From NCBI GenBank assembly GCA_004210455.1, contig SEFA01000007.1, positions 1-64,000 on the forward strand: DNA of 64,000 nucleotides, read 5' to 3'. Under the pieces are notes generated by a model that saw nothing but the letters and a program-made list of their open reading frames with translations, was not told the DNA's origin and searched no databases. The stretch is from Rubrivivax sp. (lineage in GTDB: Bacteria; Pseudomonadota; Gammaproteobacteria; Burkholderiales; Burkholderiaceae_C). Within the stretch, counting starts at the first letter, position 1. Every line of letters begins with the position of its first letter. Made by a program: the position numbers and the translations under genes. This document shows positions 43,721-52,439 of the stretch, one piece after another.

Positions 43721-44421
43721 ACTTGCGCCTGGCGCTCCTCTTCGCGTTGCTCTTGGCGCTCATCCCGCTTGGTGCGAACGCGCAATTGGCGCCGCCCGAG
43801 AAGGGCAAGGCCCCCGCGTCGATTCCCTCGGTGCGAGACCAGGAGATCGCCCAATGCCTTCCCGGCGAGGTGCAGACCTGGGGCGACGGCCGCGATCGGG
43901 CGATCGCGACGCGCTCCTTGCGCTTCGCCTATCGCCACGACAACGCGCCGCCCTGGTTCAGCGAACCGCAGGTGATGGCGCTGGTGAGGCGCTCCGCCGA
44001 GGCCTGGTCCGCCTGCGGACTGAAGCTCGCCGTCATTGCCGTGCCCAGCGGCCAGGTGCCGCCCGAGAACGCCATCCAGATCCTCTGGAGCGACGTCGGC
44101 AGCCGCGGCCAGTTCGCGCTGGCCAACGTGACGGCGCGCAGCCTGTCGATCGGACCCGGCCTCTTCGCGCTGCTGCGCGAGCGCAATCCGAAGCACCCGG
44201 CGGACCAGACGCTGCAGATGGTGCTCTCGCATGAGATGGGCCACTTCCTTGGCCTGATGGCGCATTCGAAGCGCTGCGTCGACACGATGTCCTACTACGA
44301 CAACGGCAAGGGCGAACGCTGCGCGCTGCGCGATCCGAAGAGCTGGGGCAGCGTCGTCGAGTACCGCTCCATGCTGCCGACCGCCTGCGACATCGACCGC
44401 TGCAGAGCGCTGAACAAATGA
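43717..44421 (+). CDS. exported metzincin-like zinc protease
   Basis: This 234-residue protein has a signal peptide (LRLALLFALLLALIPLGANAQ). The domain has SLRFAYRHDNAPPWFSEPQVMALVRRSAEAWSACG, like matrixin/reprolysin N-terminal parts, and the zinc motif HEMGHFLGLMAH at residues 172-183. In classical metzincins the third His is at position 11 of the motif; here it is at 12. MSYYDNG follows, as a Met-turn candidate. Four further Cys suggest disulfides. It overlaps the exporter gene by 4 bp. Confidence 0.78.
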   Translation: MNLRLALLFALLLALIPLGANAQLAPPEKGKAPASIPSVRDQEIAQCLPGEVQTWGDGRDRAIATRSLRFAYRHDNAPPWFSEPQVMALVRRSAEAWSACGLKLAVIAVPSGQVPPENAIQILWSDVGSRGQFALANVTARSLSIGPGLFALLRERNPKHPADQTLQMVLSHEMGHFLGLMAHSKRCVDTMSYYDNGKGERCALRDPKSWGSVVEYRSMLPTACDIDRCRALNK

Positions 44422-44470
44422 CGTCGCCAGTGACGTCGTGAAGGACGCCCTCGCGGCGTATGCTGGCGCG

Positions 44471-45178
44471 ATGAACTCGCACCGTCGCCTCGCCGTTCTT
44501 GCCGTCGCCGTGTTCGGCGTCGGCGCCTCCGTGATGACACCGGTCCACGCGCAGGGCCCGAAGCAGAACCTGCAGGTCGAGATGCGCTGGGTCGAGTCCG
44601 AACTCAGCGGCTCCACGGTCGCGGGCATCCGCGATGGCAGCACCGTGGTCAGCACCGGCGGCAGCGTGTCGGCGCGCGGGGGCGTCGCGCTCTCCACCGA
44701 GAACCGCGAGCAGCGCCAGCAGCTGTTCCCGCGTCTGCTGGTGCTCAACGGTTCGCAGGCCTCGTTCACCATGACCGAGTCGACGCCCATCCAATGGGTC
44801 GACGTCGCGATGGACCGCCAGCAGGGCGAGCGCGACCGTGTGGTCGTCGTGCCGCGCCAGGGCATGGCCGAGCGCGTGCGCGGCATCGTCGTCCGACCGA
44901 CATGGCCGGGCGGGCGCAGCCCGGTGGATGTCGAGGTCCGCGCTTCGGATCAGGCGCAGACGCCGCAGGGCGGCGCCTATGGCACTTCCCCGCCCGACGG
45001 CAAGCAGCGGCCGAGCACCGACGTCCTCTCCACCGTGCAGGCGCCGCTCGGCGTCTGGGTCACGATCGCGCGCACGGGTAGCGTGACGGCCAGCGCCAAC
45101 CGCAACACCTACAGCACGCGGGACGCCGAAGTGCAGAAGCTCCGCGAACTGCAGCTTCGCGTCGATGTGTCGCCCTGA
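44471..45178 (+). CDS. hypothetical exported protein (secretin-like fragment fold)
   Basis: This 235-residue protein has a signal peptide ending PVHAQG. The stretch LFPRLLVLNGSQASFTMTESTPIQWVDVAM resembles the strand-rich region of secretin-like or pilus-biogenesis proteins, where residues such as VLNGxxA precede a beta hairpin, but I cannot name a family. Later parts (GMAERVRGIVVRPTWPGGRSPVDVEVRASDQ and LGVWVTIARTG) suggest a beta-rich fold. It lies 49 bp after the metzincin-like protease on the same strand. Function unknown. Confidence 0.65.
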   Translation: MNSHRRLAVLAVAVFGVGASVMTPVHAQGPKQNLQVEMRWVESELSGSTVAGIRDGSTVVSTGGSVSARGGVALSTENREQRQQLFPRLLVLNGSQASFTMTESTPIQWVDVAMDRQQGERDRVVVVPRQGMAERVRGIVVRPTWPGGRSPVDVEVRASDQAQTPQGGAYGTSPPDGKQRPSTDVLSTVQAPLGVWVTIARTGSVTASANRNTYSTRDAEVQKLRELQLRVDVSP

Positions 45179-45224
45179 CCTGAACTGGCTCCATAACGGT
45201 TTCTCCGAACCCGCTCCATCGGTC

Positions 45225-45251
45225 GAATTGGTATTTGACTGGTGTTAATTC
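45225..45251. promoter_or_regulatory. possible GntR-type operator upstream of the chitinase
   Basis: GAATT and AATTC flank two imperfect direct repeats, TGGTATT and TGGTGTT, separated by TGAC. TTGACT inside it could be a -35 element. The site is 43 bp before the chitinase start codon. Its shape resembles operators of GntR-family GlcNAc regulators, which is inference only. Confidence 0.4.
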
Positions 45252-45293
45252 TCGGCGTGATCCGCTAAGCTGCGGCGTCCATTGGAGGCCCGC

Positions 45294-46580
45294 ATGTCCG
45301 CTCGAATCCTGTCCCGCGTCCTGACCCTGATGACCGTCGCGATCGCCGCTTCGGCCGCGCAGGCGGAGGCGCCGGGTTACGCGCTCTTCGGCGCCAAGCC
45401 GGTCGAGTTCGAGCGCACCGGCGGGAAGATCGTCGGCATCTACGTGCCCAACTGGGAGCCGGTCGAGCTGATCGAGCGCGTGCCCCCGCAAAACCTGACC
45501 CACGTGCTCTACGCCTTCCTGCGCCTGTGCGGCCCGGGACAGCTGGAGAAGGACGCCGCCAAGTGCTTCGGCAAGAAGGATTTCGAGATCGGCACCGGCC
45601 CGATCGACGCGCGTTTCAACGCCGCGTTCCAGCGCTACAAGCAGCGCGCACCGCACCTGAAGATCGTCGCCTCGGTGGGCGGCTGGGGCGGATCCGATCC
45701 GATCTTCCACCTGGTCGGCGACGCGGCGAAGCGCGCGGTGTTCGCGGCATCGGCGCAGCAGTTCCTGCGCGACCATCCGGCCTTCGACGGCATCGACATC
45801 GACTGGGAGCATCCCGGCAACAACGGCGCGGCCAACGGCGTGCAGCTCGGCAGTCCGCAGGACGGCCAGTCCTATGCGGAACTGATGGCCGACCTGCGCA
45901 AGGCGCTGGATGCGCTGACCGCGGAGACGGGCCGGCCCTACCTGCTGACGACGGCCGTGAATCCCATGGAGTCGATCGTCGGCAAGATCAACTTCAAGGA
46001 TGCGTCCAAGCCGCTGGATCTGGTCTTCATGATGACCTACGACTTCTACGGCATGTGGTCGCCGGTCGCGGGCCATCACACGACGCTGCGCGCGTCGTCG
46101 CCGCAGGCGGACGATAGCCTGGAGCGCGCGGTGGCCAACCTGGAGAAGGCCGGCGTATCGCGCTCGAAGCTGGTGGCCGGCGTCGCGATGTATGGCCGAG
46201 GCTTCACCGGCGTGAGCGAGACGAAGGCAGGCGCCGCGAAGACCGGCGCCTATCCGGGCGGCGAGGGCGCGCAGGGCTATCGCGAGATGGCCGGCCGCAT
46301 CCTCGATGCGAAGGGCAACGGCCGCGCCGGCTACCAGTCGGTCTGGGATCCGGTGACGCAGTCGTGGTCGCTGTTCCATCCGAAGCAGAAGCTCTGGATG
46401 GGCTACGACGATCCGCGCGCCGTGCTCGCCAAGGGCCGCTTCGTGCGCGACCACGGCCTCGCGGGCGTCTTCGCCTGGGAACTCAGCCAGGACAACGGCG
46501 ACCTGCTCAACGCGATGAACCGCGGGGTCGGCAACGTGCCGCTGGAGACGCGGGGCACGCAGAAAGAACCGCGCCGGTAA
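45294..46580 (+). CDS. secreted GH18 chitinase
   Basis: This 428-residue glycoside hydrolase family 18 enzyme cleaves beta-1,4 bonds in chitin. It has a signal peptide (ending AASAAQAEA). The TIM-barrel motifs are KIVGIYVPNW, LTHVLYAFL, LKIVASVGGWGGSDP and the catalytic DGIDIDWEHPG, with the acid/base Glu172. LVFMMTYDFYGMWS and GVFAWELSQDNGDLLNAM complete the barrel. No chitin-binding module is seen. GGAGG upstream supports the ATG at 45294. A possible operator lies upstream. Confidence 0.94.
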   Translation: MSARILSRVLTLMTVAIAASAAQAEAPGYALFGAKPVEFERTGGKIVGIYVPNWEPVELIERVPPQNLTHVLYAFLRLCGPGQLEKDAAKCFGKKDFEIGTGPIDARFNAAFQRYKQRAPHLKIVASVGGWGGSDPIFHLVGDAAKRAVFAASAQQFLRDHPAFDGIDIDWEHPGNNGAANGVQLGSPQDGQSYAELMADLRKALDALTAETGRPYLLTTAVNPMESIVGKINFKDASKPLDLVFMMTYDFYGMWSPVAGHHTTLRASSPQADDSLERAVANLEKAGVSRSKLVAGVAMYGRGFTGVSETKAGAAKTGAYPGGEGAQGYREMAGRILDAKGNGRAGYQSVWDPVTQSWSLFHPKQKLWMGYDDPRAVLAKGRFVRDHGLAGVFAWELSQDNGDLLNAMNRGVGNVPLETRGTQKEPRR

Positions 46581-46607
46581 CTCGCGCGTGCAGCCTCCGG
46601 GCCTACG

Positions 46608-47096
46608 ATGGCAACCATGACCGACGCCACTGCTCCCACCCCACCGCTGGCTTCCGCCGCCGCCGCCCTGCCGGGTTCCGCGACGGCGACCGGTGCGCTC
46701 CCGCGCCTGCGCATCGCCCTGATCGCCCACGACGGCAAGAAGGACGAGATGGTGATGCTGGCGACCGAGTTCGCCGGTTTCCTCGGCGGATGCGAGCTGG
46801 TGGCGACCGGCACCACCGGCACGCGGCTCACGGCCGAGGTCGGCCTGACGGTCGAGCGGATGCTGTCCGGCCCGCATGGCGGCGACCTGCAGATCGGCGC
46901 GCGTCTCGCGGTCGGCCTGATCGACGCGGTCGTCTTCCTGCGCGACCCGATGACGCCGCAGCCGCATGAACCCGACATCAACGCGCTGGTCCGCGCCTGC
47001 GACGTCCACAACGTCGCCTGCGCCACCAACGTCACCAGCAGTCGCCTGATGCTGCGTTCGCTGCAGGTGCTCGGCACGGGCGGCGGCCGGGAGTAG
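46608..47096 (+). CDS. mgsA: methylglyoxal synthase
   Basis: This 162-residue cytoplasmic enzyme converts dihydroxyacetone phosphate to methylglyoxal and phosphate, relieving phosphosugar stress. Signatures are [46 protein letters not shown] and [34 protein letters not shown]. It has an N-terminal extension of about 35 Ala/Pro/Thr-rich residues compared with shorter family members. Either ATG at 46608 or 46617 could start it; neither has a clear ribosome binding site. Confidence 0.93.
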   Translation: MATMTDATAPTPPLASAAAALPGSATATGALPRLRIALIAHDGKKDEMVMLATEFAGFLGGCELVATGTTGTRLTAEVGLTVERMLSGPHGGDLQIGARLAVGLIDAVVFLRDPMTPQPHEPDINALVRACDVHNVACATNVTSSRLMLRSLQVLGTGGGRE

Positions 47097-47155
47097 AGTC
47101 GTCCATCGACGCCGATGGTCGCTCGACGGCCCGGTGAACGACCAAGGAGACTCCG

Positions 47156-47842
47156 ATGCAACGACGTTCCCTGATCGCCACGGCGGCCGCGATGCCTGCG
47201 CTGTCCGCGCTCGCGGCGCTACCGACCCACGCACAGACCCGCCCTCAGATGATTGCCGCCGAGCAGTACTGGTTCATCTTCCTCGAGACCGGCAAGCCGG
47301 TGCCCGACGACAAGGCCGCCGTCGCGGCGATGCAGACCGGGCATCTCGACAACTTCAAGCGGCTCTTCGCCGACGAGAAGCTCTTCGCGGCCGGACCGAT
47401 GCGTGATCCTTCGAAGCAGAAGCGCGGCATCGTCGTGGTCAAGGCGCCCAACCGGCAGATCCTGCTGAGCTACTTCGAACCCGACGAATACATCCGCGCC
47501 GGCTACATGGTGGTCAACGCCCAGCCGGCGACGGTGCACCAGGCGCTGCACCACACCGGCATCGATCCCGACGGGATCGAGGAGCACCGCATCGTGCTGT
47601 TCAGCCGCGCGGAGGCCAAGGACAAGGACGCGGTGCCGATCTTCCTGCAGCGGGCGCTCGACGAAGGCGTCATCGGGGCGTGGTACTCCCTGCAGGACGG
47701 GCCGATCGGCGAGGTGGTGTTCTCGCGCGGCACCGACGAGACGGCGTTGCGCAAGACGATGGCCGAGTACCCGGGGCTCACGGATCAGCGGGTGACGATG
47801 AAGATCTGGGGGCAGTGGTTGGGGAAGGGCGTGTTGCGGTGA
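47156..47842 (+). CDS. exported YciI-like domain protein
   Basis: This 228-residue protein has an N-terminal export signal (MQRRSLIATAAAMPALSALAALPTHAQ). The body looks like two YciI-like (dimeric alpha-beta barrel) units: YWFIFLETGKPVPDDKAAVAAMQTGHLDNFKRL with AAGPMRDPSKQKRGIVVV, and then a second half around DEYIRAGYMVVNAQPATVHQAL. The His in GHLDNF and the Asp after GPM are typical of the fold. The reaction is not known. AAGGAG upstream of the ATG at 47156 supports the start. Confidence 0.75.
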   Translation: MQRRSLIATAAAMPALSALAALPTHAQTRPQMIAAEQYWFIFLETGKPVPDDKAAVAAMQTGHLDNFKRLFADEKLFAAGPMRDPSKQKRGIVVVKAPNRQILLSYFEPDEYIRAGYMVVNAQPATVHQALHHTGIDPDGIEEHRIVLFSRAEAKDKDAVPIFLQRALDEGVIGAWYSLQDGPIGEVVFSRGTDETALRKTMAEYPGLTDQRVTMKIWGQWLGKGVLR

Positions 47843-47860
47843 ATTGATGGTTGCTCAATT

Positions 47861-47907
47861 GGTCATCAAAATAACCAAAATCTCATGTTTTGGTTAATAT
47901 GTTGACC
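47861..47907. promoter_or_regulatory. nested inverted repeat, probable autoregulatory operator
   Basis: An outer pair GGTCA/TGACC and an inner pair AACCAAAA/TTTTGGTT are arranged with exactly 7-bp spacers on both sides and in the centre, giving full dyad symmetry. It ends 2 bp before the XRE gene's ATG. TAATAT at 47895-47900 would be a -10 giving a nearly leaderless transcript, so binding would block transcription. Confidence 0.75.
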
Positions 47908-47909
47908 AA

Positions 47910-48605
47910 ATGAGCGCTCACCAAGCCACCGAGATCCTTGATCGCCAGTTGCTGCTTCAACTGGGTGAACGCCTGCGCCGTCTGCGCAAGTCGCAAGGTC
48001 TTGGCACCGTCGACATGGCCGCGAAAGTGGGAGTCACGCGCAACACGCTGCGGGCCGTGGAAGCCGGAGATCCGGCGACGTCCATCGGCACCTACCTGCG
48101 AGTGATGTCCGTGCTGGGGGTCAGTGGTGAACTTGCATTGCTGGCTGGCGACGTCCTGCAGCCGCCACCTGCGGACTCAGCGGCCGCGAGATCTCGGCGA
48201 GAGGCTCCGGCCGTGCGCGTGGAGGTCTCTGCCAGCAATGCGAAGCATCGTCTCCAGGATCTGCAGAGCATCGCGATGCATCAGGAGGCCGTGCGCCTGG
48301 CCAAGGCCGATCCTGCGTTGATTCAGAAGGCGCAAGCCACGGTCGAACGTTGGCTGTCTTCTGGCGATGCTCGTTCTGCCACGCTGTGGCGCGAGTGGCA
48401 GGACATCCTGAGTGAAGGTGCGTGGCGCAAGGTGCTCGGCGCCACGCGACGCGCGCAACAGCTTCGACAGACATCCCCTCTGGTCACGATCCTCCCGGAG
48501 GAGGTGCGACAACGCATCTTGAGGCAAGTGAACCAACTGAAGAACGGCGTCATCCTTGACTCTGGCGTCGGCACTCCGCCGGCAGAGTCGTCAGAGACAC
48601 CATGA
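47910..48605 (+). CDS. XRE-family regulator, probable antitoxin
   Basis: This 231-residue protein has an N-terminal Cro/C1-type HTH (LGERLRRLRKSQGLGTVDMAAKVGVTRNTLRAVEAGDPATSIGTYLRVMSVLGV). A longer C-terminal region of unknown fold follows (about 95-225), rich in Arg and Gln. The start has no ribosome binding site and follows a symmetric operator directly, consistent with a leaderless, autoregulated transcript. Its stop overlaps the next gene (ATGA), a nucleotidyltransferase-like protein. Such XRE/nucleotidyltransferase pairs occur as toxin-antitoxin or defence modules; the function here is inference. Confidence 0.78.
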   Translation: MSAHQATEILDRQLLLQLGERLRRLRKSQGLGTVDMAAKVGVTRNTLRAVEAGDPATSIGTYLRVMSVLGVSGELALLAGDVLQPPPADSAAARSRREAPAVRVEVSASNAKHRLQDLQSIAMHQEAVRLAKADPALIQKAQATVERWLSSGDARSATLWREWQDILSEGAWRKVLGATRRAQQLRQTSPLVTILPEEVRQRILRQVNQLKNGVILDSGVGTPPAESSETP

Positions 48606-49161
48606 CGCGACAAGAGCTGGAACACATCATCCGCGCGAGCGGCGACATCACGGATCAGTACGAGTTCGTGATCGTGGGGAGCCAGTCGATCCTCGGCACG
48701 ACGGCGACGCCTGAAGCGGTCTTCACGGTCTCCATGGAAGTGGACATCTATCCGCTCCAGGCGCCGGAACTTGCGGACATGATCGATGGCGCCATCGGTG
48801 AAGGATCGCCGTTCCACGACAGCTATGGCGACTACGCTCAAGGCGTCGGACCGGACACGGCGATCCTGCCGAGGGACTGGATGACGCGAGTGCGTCGAGT
48901 GCAGAACGCCAATACGAATGACCGGGTGGCTACTGCCTGGGCATCGTCGATCTGTTCCTTGCCAAGGCGGCTGCCGGTCGGGACAAGGATCGCGAGTTCT
49001 GCGCGGCGCTGTTCGAGCACGGATACGTGACACCGGAGGCGGCACTCGCCCTCACTGGCGAGATGCCACTCGACGAGGCGACGCACCGGCGCCTGCGCGC
49101 GACGATCCGTCGCTGGGCACAGGCGGCCCGCGACGCGGGGCACGCTCTGCCCGATGCATGA
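48602..49161 (+). pseudogene. nucleotidyltransferase-like (DUF6036-type) gene broken by a 1-bp deletion
   Basis: The frame from 48602 gives an N-terminal nucleotidyltransferase-like part: YEFVIVGSQSILG, then VSMEVDIYPLQAP, the GS ... ExD hallmark, ending RVRRVQNANTNDRV. At about 48928 the protein-like reading moves to the -1 frame, which continues GYCLGIVDLFLAKAAAGRDKD to a stop at 49161. One missing G in GTGGGCTAC would explain it. The intact protein would be about 186 residues. It could be a sequencing error, a decayed toxin or phase variation. Its start overlaps the XRE gene. Confidence 0.75.
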
Positions 49162-49182
49162 GACGCCGCTCCGACGAAGTTC

Positions 49183-50676
49183 TCAGCGCGCCAGCGGCAA
49201 CGGGTAACTCGCCAGACTCGCGTGGCCCGACTTCGACACGGCCTGCACGCCGAAGATCAGGTTGTCCTTGGACAGCGGCAGCGTGACCTTGGTGACGTTG
49301 CCGACGTCCTTCGCGCCCTCCCAGGCCTGCGATTCGCTGCGGCGCCAGACGATGCGATAACCCGCCAGCTCGGGATCGACGTTCGCGGTCCACAGCAGCG
49401 TCGTGTCGTTGGTCAGCTCGCGCGCATCGATGCGCGCACCCTTCACCGGCGACGGCGCCCAGGCCAAGGTCGCCAGACCCGCGAGGTTCACGCGCGCCAC
49501 ATCGGCCACGTAGCCGAAGTCCACGAACTCCGGCAGGTCGCCGTAGACGACGCCGCCATCGGTGCGCAGGTTCTGGTGCTGGTGGCGGAAGTCCTCGAAA
49601 GGCTCGGTGAAGCGCACGGCCGCGTAGCCGCGCTCCAGGAAGGGCAGATGGTCGCCGCCGCGCAGGTAGCGGTCGCGACGCTGGATCAGGTCGATGTGGA
49701 AGTCCGGCAGGTAGCGCTCGCCCTCGGCCTTCAGGTGACGGCCGAACTGCTGCGTCGGCAGTTCCTCGCCGCCGCCGGCCACCGCCAGCGGCTGCAGCTG
49801 CGCGCGGATCGCCGCGTTGGTCTTGACCTCGTCCTCGTTGGCCGGGCTGTTGGCGTTGGCGTTCACCAGCAGGCGCAGCAGCGGATCGAAGCCGTCGGCG
49901 AAGAGGCGCAGCCGCTTCGGATCGTGCTCGCCCTTGTCGCCGCGCGAGCTGCCGACGATGTCGTTGGTGATCATGCCTTCGACGTTCAACCCTTGCGCGC
50001 GGGCGCGCCGGGCCCAGTGGCGGGCGCCGAGCAGGCCTTGCTCCTCGCCGGGAACGGCCATGAACACGAGGGTCGCGTCGAAGCGCTGCCTGGCCGCCGC
50101 GCAAGCCATTTCCATGACGGCAGCCGTGCCGGAGGCGTCGTCGTTCGCGCCGGGCGCTTCGCCCTGCGCATCCATCACGTCGCTGTTCCGGGAGTCGTAA
50201 TGTCCGCTGACCACCAGGATGCGTTCACGAGGCGTGCCCGCGGACGCGCCGGGCAGCGTGGCCACGACGTTCACCAGCTCCGTCGGCGCCGAGAGGCGGT
50301 TGCCGGCCGGCTCGATGAACGCATCCATCGTGACCTGCAGCCGGCCGCCCGTCTTGGCGCTGCAGTCCTTCCACTGCCGCTCGATCCAGCGCCGCGCGGC
50401 GCCGATGCCGCGCGTGTCGCTCTTCGTGTCGGACGCCGTGTGGCGCGTGCCGAAGGCGGCCAGCGTGCGGATGGTCGACTCGATGCGCTCGGCGGAGATG
50501 TCCGCGAGCAGCGGCGCCACGCGCGGATCCAGCGGCGGGGCGGCGGTCTCCGCGGCGGCGCGCGCCGTCGCCGACGCCGGCCCCGAGGCCGGGGTGGTCT
50601 GTGCGATGGCGGAGGAAGCGATCAGCGCCCAGACAGCGGCGGCGGTGGGGAAGAGGCGGCGGCGATGGAGGGTCAT
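49183..50676 (-). CDS. exported M28-family aminopeptidase
   Basis: This 497-residue zinc peptidase has a signal peptide (ending SSAIAQ). The M28 metal ligands are in ILVVSGHYDSRNSD, GANDDASGTAAVMEM, VFMAVPGEEQGLLGARHWA and RGGDHLPFLERGYAAVRFTE. An additional C-terminal beta-rich region of about 90 residues (ANVDPELAGYRIVWRRSES) looks like a fibronectin-type III fold. It likely removes N-terminal amino acids from peptides in the periplasm or medium. It lies in tandem after the dienelactone hydrolase gene. Confidence 0.9.
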   Translation of the reverse strand: MTLHRRRLFPTAAAVWALIASSAIAQTTPASGPASATARAAAETAAPPLDPRVAPLLADISAERIESTIRTLAAFGTRHTASDTKSDTRGIGAARRWIERQWKDCSAKTGGRLQVTMDAFIEPAGNRLSAPTELVNVVATLPGASAGTPRERILVVSGHYDSRNSDVMDAQGEAPGANDDASGTAAVMEMACAAARQRFDATLVFMAVPGEEQGLLGARHWARRARAQGLNVEGMITNDIVGSSRGDKGEHDPKRLRLFADGFDPLLRLLVNANANSPANEDEVKTNAAIRAQLQPLAVAGGGEELPTQQFGRHLKAEGERYLPDFHIDLIQRRDRYLRGGDHLPFLERGYAAVRFTEPFEDFRHQHQNLRTDGGVVYGDLPEFVDFGYVADVARVNLAGLATLAWAPSPVKGARIDARELTNDTTLLWTANVDPELAGYRIVWRRSESQAWEGAKDVGNVTKVTLPLSKDNLIFGVQAVSKSGHASLASYPLPLAR

Positions 50677-50704
50677 GGGTGCAGGCGGTCAGGGGGCCAG
50701 TCGA

Positions 50705-51376
50705 TCAGGCGAGGTGTTGCTTGAGGAAGTCCAGGGTGCGCGACCAGGCCAGTTCGGCGGCGGCCTCGTCGTAGACCTCGGGGCGGGTCTTGTTGGAGAA
50801 CGCGTGATCCGCGACGTAGCGGTGGATGGTCGGGTGCTTGCCGGCGGCGTTCATCCGGGCTTCGAGCGCGTCGACTTTCTCCGGCGTGCACCAGTCGTCG
50901 CGCGTGGCGAAGTGGCCGAGGAAGGGCGGGGCGATCTTGGCCGGGTCGGCGAACTCGGCCGGCGGGATGCCGTAGTAGCAGACCGCCGCCTGCAGGTCCT
51001 TGAGGTTCACGCCGGCCAGGATGGTCAGCGCGCCGCCCATGCAGTAGCCCATCACGCCGACGTTGCCGCAGCCGAGGTGTTCGCGCAGATGCGTCAAGGC
51101 GCCTTGCAGGTCCTGCCCGGTGGCGTCGGCGAAGTCCAGGCCGTCCATCAGGTGGCTGGCCTCGTCCGCGTCGGCGGCGATGCGGCCGCGGTAGAGGTCG
51201 GGGGCCAGCGTGGTGATGCCGGCGGAGGCCAGGCGCTCGGCGATCTCCTTGATGTGGGGTTTGAGGCCCCACCATTCCTGGATGAGGATCATGCCGGGCG
51301 CGCCGTCGCCGGCGCTGGCGAGGTACCCGGCGGTGGTGCCGCCGTCAGGGCGTTCGAAGTCGATCATCTGTCCCAT
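50705..51376 (-). CDS. dienelactone hydrolase family protein
   Basis: This 223-residue alpha/beta hydrolase has the Cys nucleophile in VGVMGYCMGGALTI, the Asp in FATRDDWCTP and the His in YVADHAFSNKTRPEVYDEAAA, the Cys-Asp-His triad of dienelactone hydrolases. GMILIQEWWGLKPHIKEIAERLASAG is a typical N-terminal stretch. GGAG upstream supports the start at 51376. Not adjacent to aromatic degradation genes, so the natural substrate is uncertain. It is divergent from the DUF2157 gene. Confidence 0.92.
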   Translation of the reverse strand: MGQMIDFERPDGGTTAGYLASAGDGAPGMILIQEWWGLKPHIKEIAERLASAGITTLAPDLYRGRIAADADEASHLMDGLDFADATGQDLQGALTHLREHLGCGNVGVMGYCMGGALTILAGVNLKDLQAAVCYYGIPPAEFADPAKIAPPFLGHFATRDDWCTPEKVDALEARMNAAGKHPTIHRYVADHAFSNKTRPEVYDEAAAELAWSRTLDFLKQHLA

Positions 51377-51488
51377 GTGGAGCTCCCAGTGTCGAAAGGG
51401 GAAGAAGCGGAGGATGAGGAAGAATCGGCTCCCTCGAAGCACATCACCGGCGACGCCCGCGGGCGGTCGCATCCTGAGGGAGGAACCC

Positions 51489-52439
51489 GTGAGTCTGCAC
51501 GAGCAGTTGTACCAATGGACGGCCAGTCAGGGCCTGGATGCGACCAGCGCACGGCGCTTGCGGGCGCTCAGCGGCGTCGATGATCCGCCGGGCGATCCGT
51601 GGACGCCGCTGCGTCGCGGCGCGGGCGCGCTGGCGGCAGGGTTGATCGGGTTCGGGCTGATCCTGTGGGTCGCGGCGAACTGGGACGACTTCGGGCGGTT
51701 CATGCGCTTCGGGCTGCTGCAGGCGGTGCTTGCGGTCAGCCTGATCGCGGCGGCGATGCTCCGGCCCTGGCGTGCGCCGCTGGCGCTGGTCGCTTTCCTG
51801 ACGCTGGGCGGCCTGCTGGCCTTCTTTGGGCAGACCTACCAGACCGGCGCGGACCCGTGGCAGCTGTTCGCGCTCTGGGCCGCGCTCGGGCTGCCGATCG
51901 CCTGGGCGGCGCGCTCGGACCTGGCGTGGACGCCATGGGGGCTCGTGGTGGCGACCGGGATCGGCTTGTGGATGGAAACCTTCGGCGGGCATTCGTGGCG
52001 CTTCGATGCGTCCACGGTGCCGGTGCATGCGATCGGCTTCGTCGCGTACGGCGTGTTGTGCGCCGGGCTCGCGCTGCGACCGGATGCGCTCGCCCAGCCT
52101 TGGGCGTGGCGCCTGGCGGTGCTCGCATCGGTGATCGCGATCTCGGGGACGGCGCTGGGCGGACTGTTCGCGAGGGACGTGGCGCCGCAGTTCTTCCTCG
52201 GCCTCGGGGTGATGGCTGTCGGCCTCGTTCTGGCGTGGCGACGCGGCGAGGTCTATGCGATGAGCGCGCTGGCGTTGGCGGTCGACACCTTGCTCGTGGC
52301 GGGATTCGCGCGCTGGATCGCCGATGGGAAGTGGGACGTCGGCGGCTACTTCCTCATCGCACTGGTGGCGTGTGCGCTGCTGGCTGGCAGCGTTAGCCTG
52401 ATCATGCGGCGCCTGCGCGACGCGGAGGCGAGGGCATGA
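51489..52439 (+). CDS. DUF2157 multi-spanning membrane protein
   Basis: This 316-residue protein starts at a GTG with GGGAGGA upstream. A soluble N-terminus (LYQWTASQGLDATSARRLRALSG) is followed by about nine membrane helices (GAGALAAGLIGFGLILWVAANWDDFGRF, LLAFFGQTYQTGADPWQLFALWAALGLPI), which is the DUF2157 signature. The function is unknown. Its stop overlaps the start of the next gene (ATGA), a DUF4401/GDYXXLXY protein, its usual partner. Confidence 0.9.
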   Translation: MSLHEQLYQWTASQGLDATSARRLRALSGVDDPPGDPWTPLRRGAGALAAGLIGFGLILWVAANWDDFGRFMRFGLLQAVLAVSLIAAAMLRPWRAPLALVAFLTLGGLLAFFGQTYQTGADPWQLFALWAALGLPIAWAARSDLAWTPWGLVVATGIGLWMETFGGHSWRFDASTVPVHAIGFVAYGVLCAGLALRPDALAQPWAWRLAVLASVIAISGTALGGLFARDVAPQFFLGLGVMAVGLVLAWRRGEVYAMSALALAVDTLLVAGFARWIADGKWDVGGYFLIALVACALLAGSVSLIMRRLRDAEARA

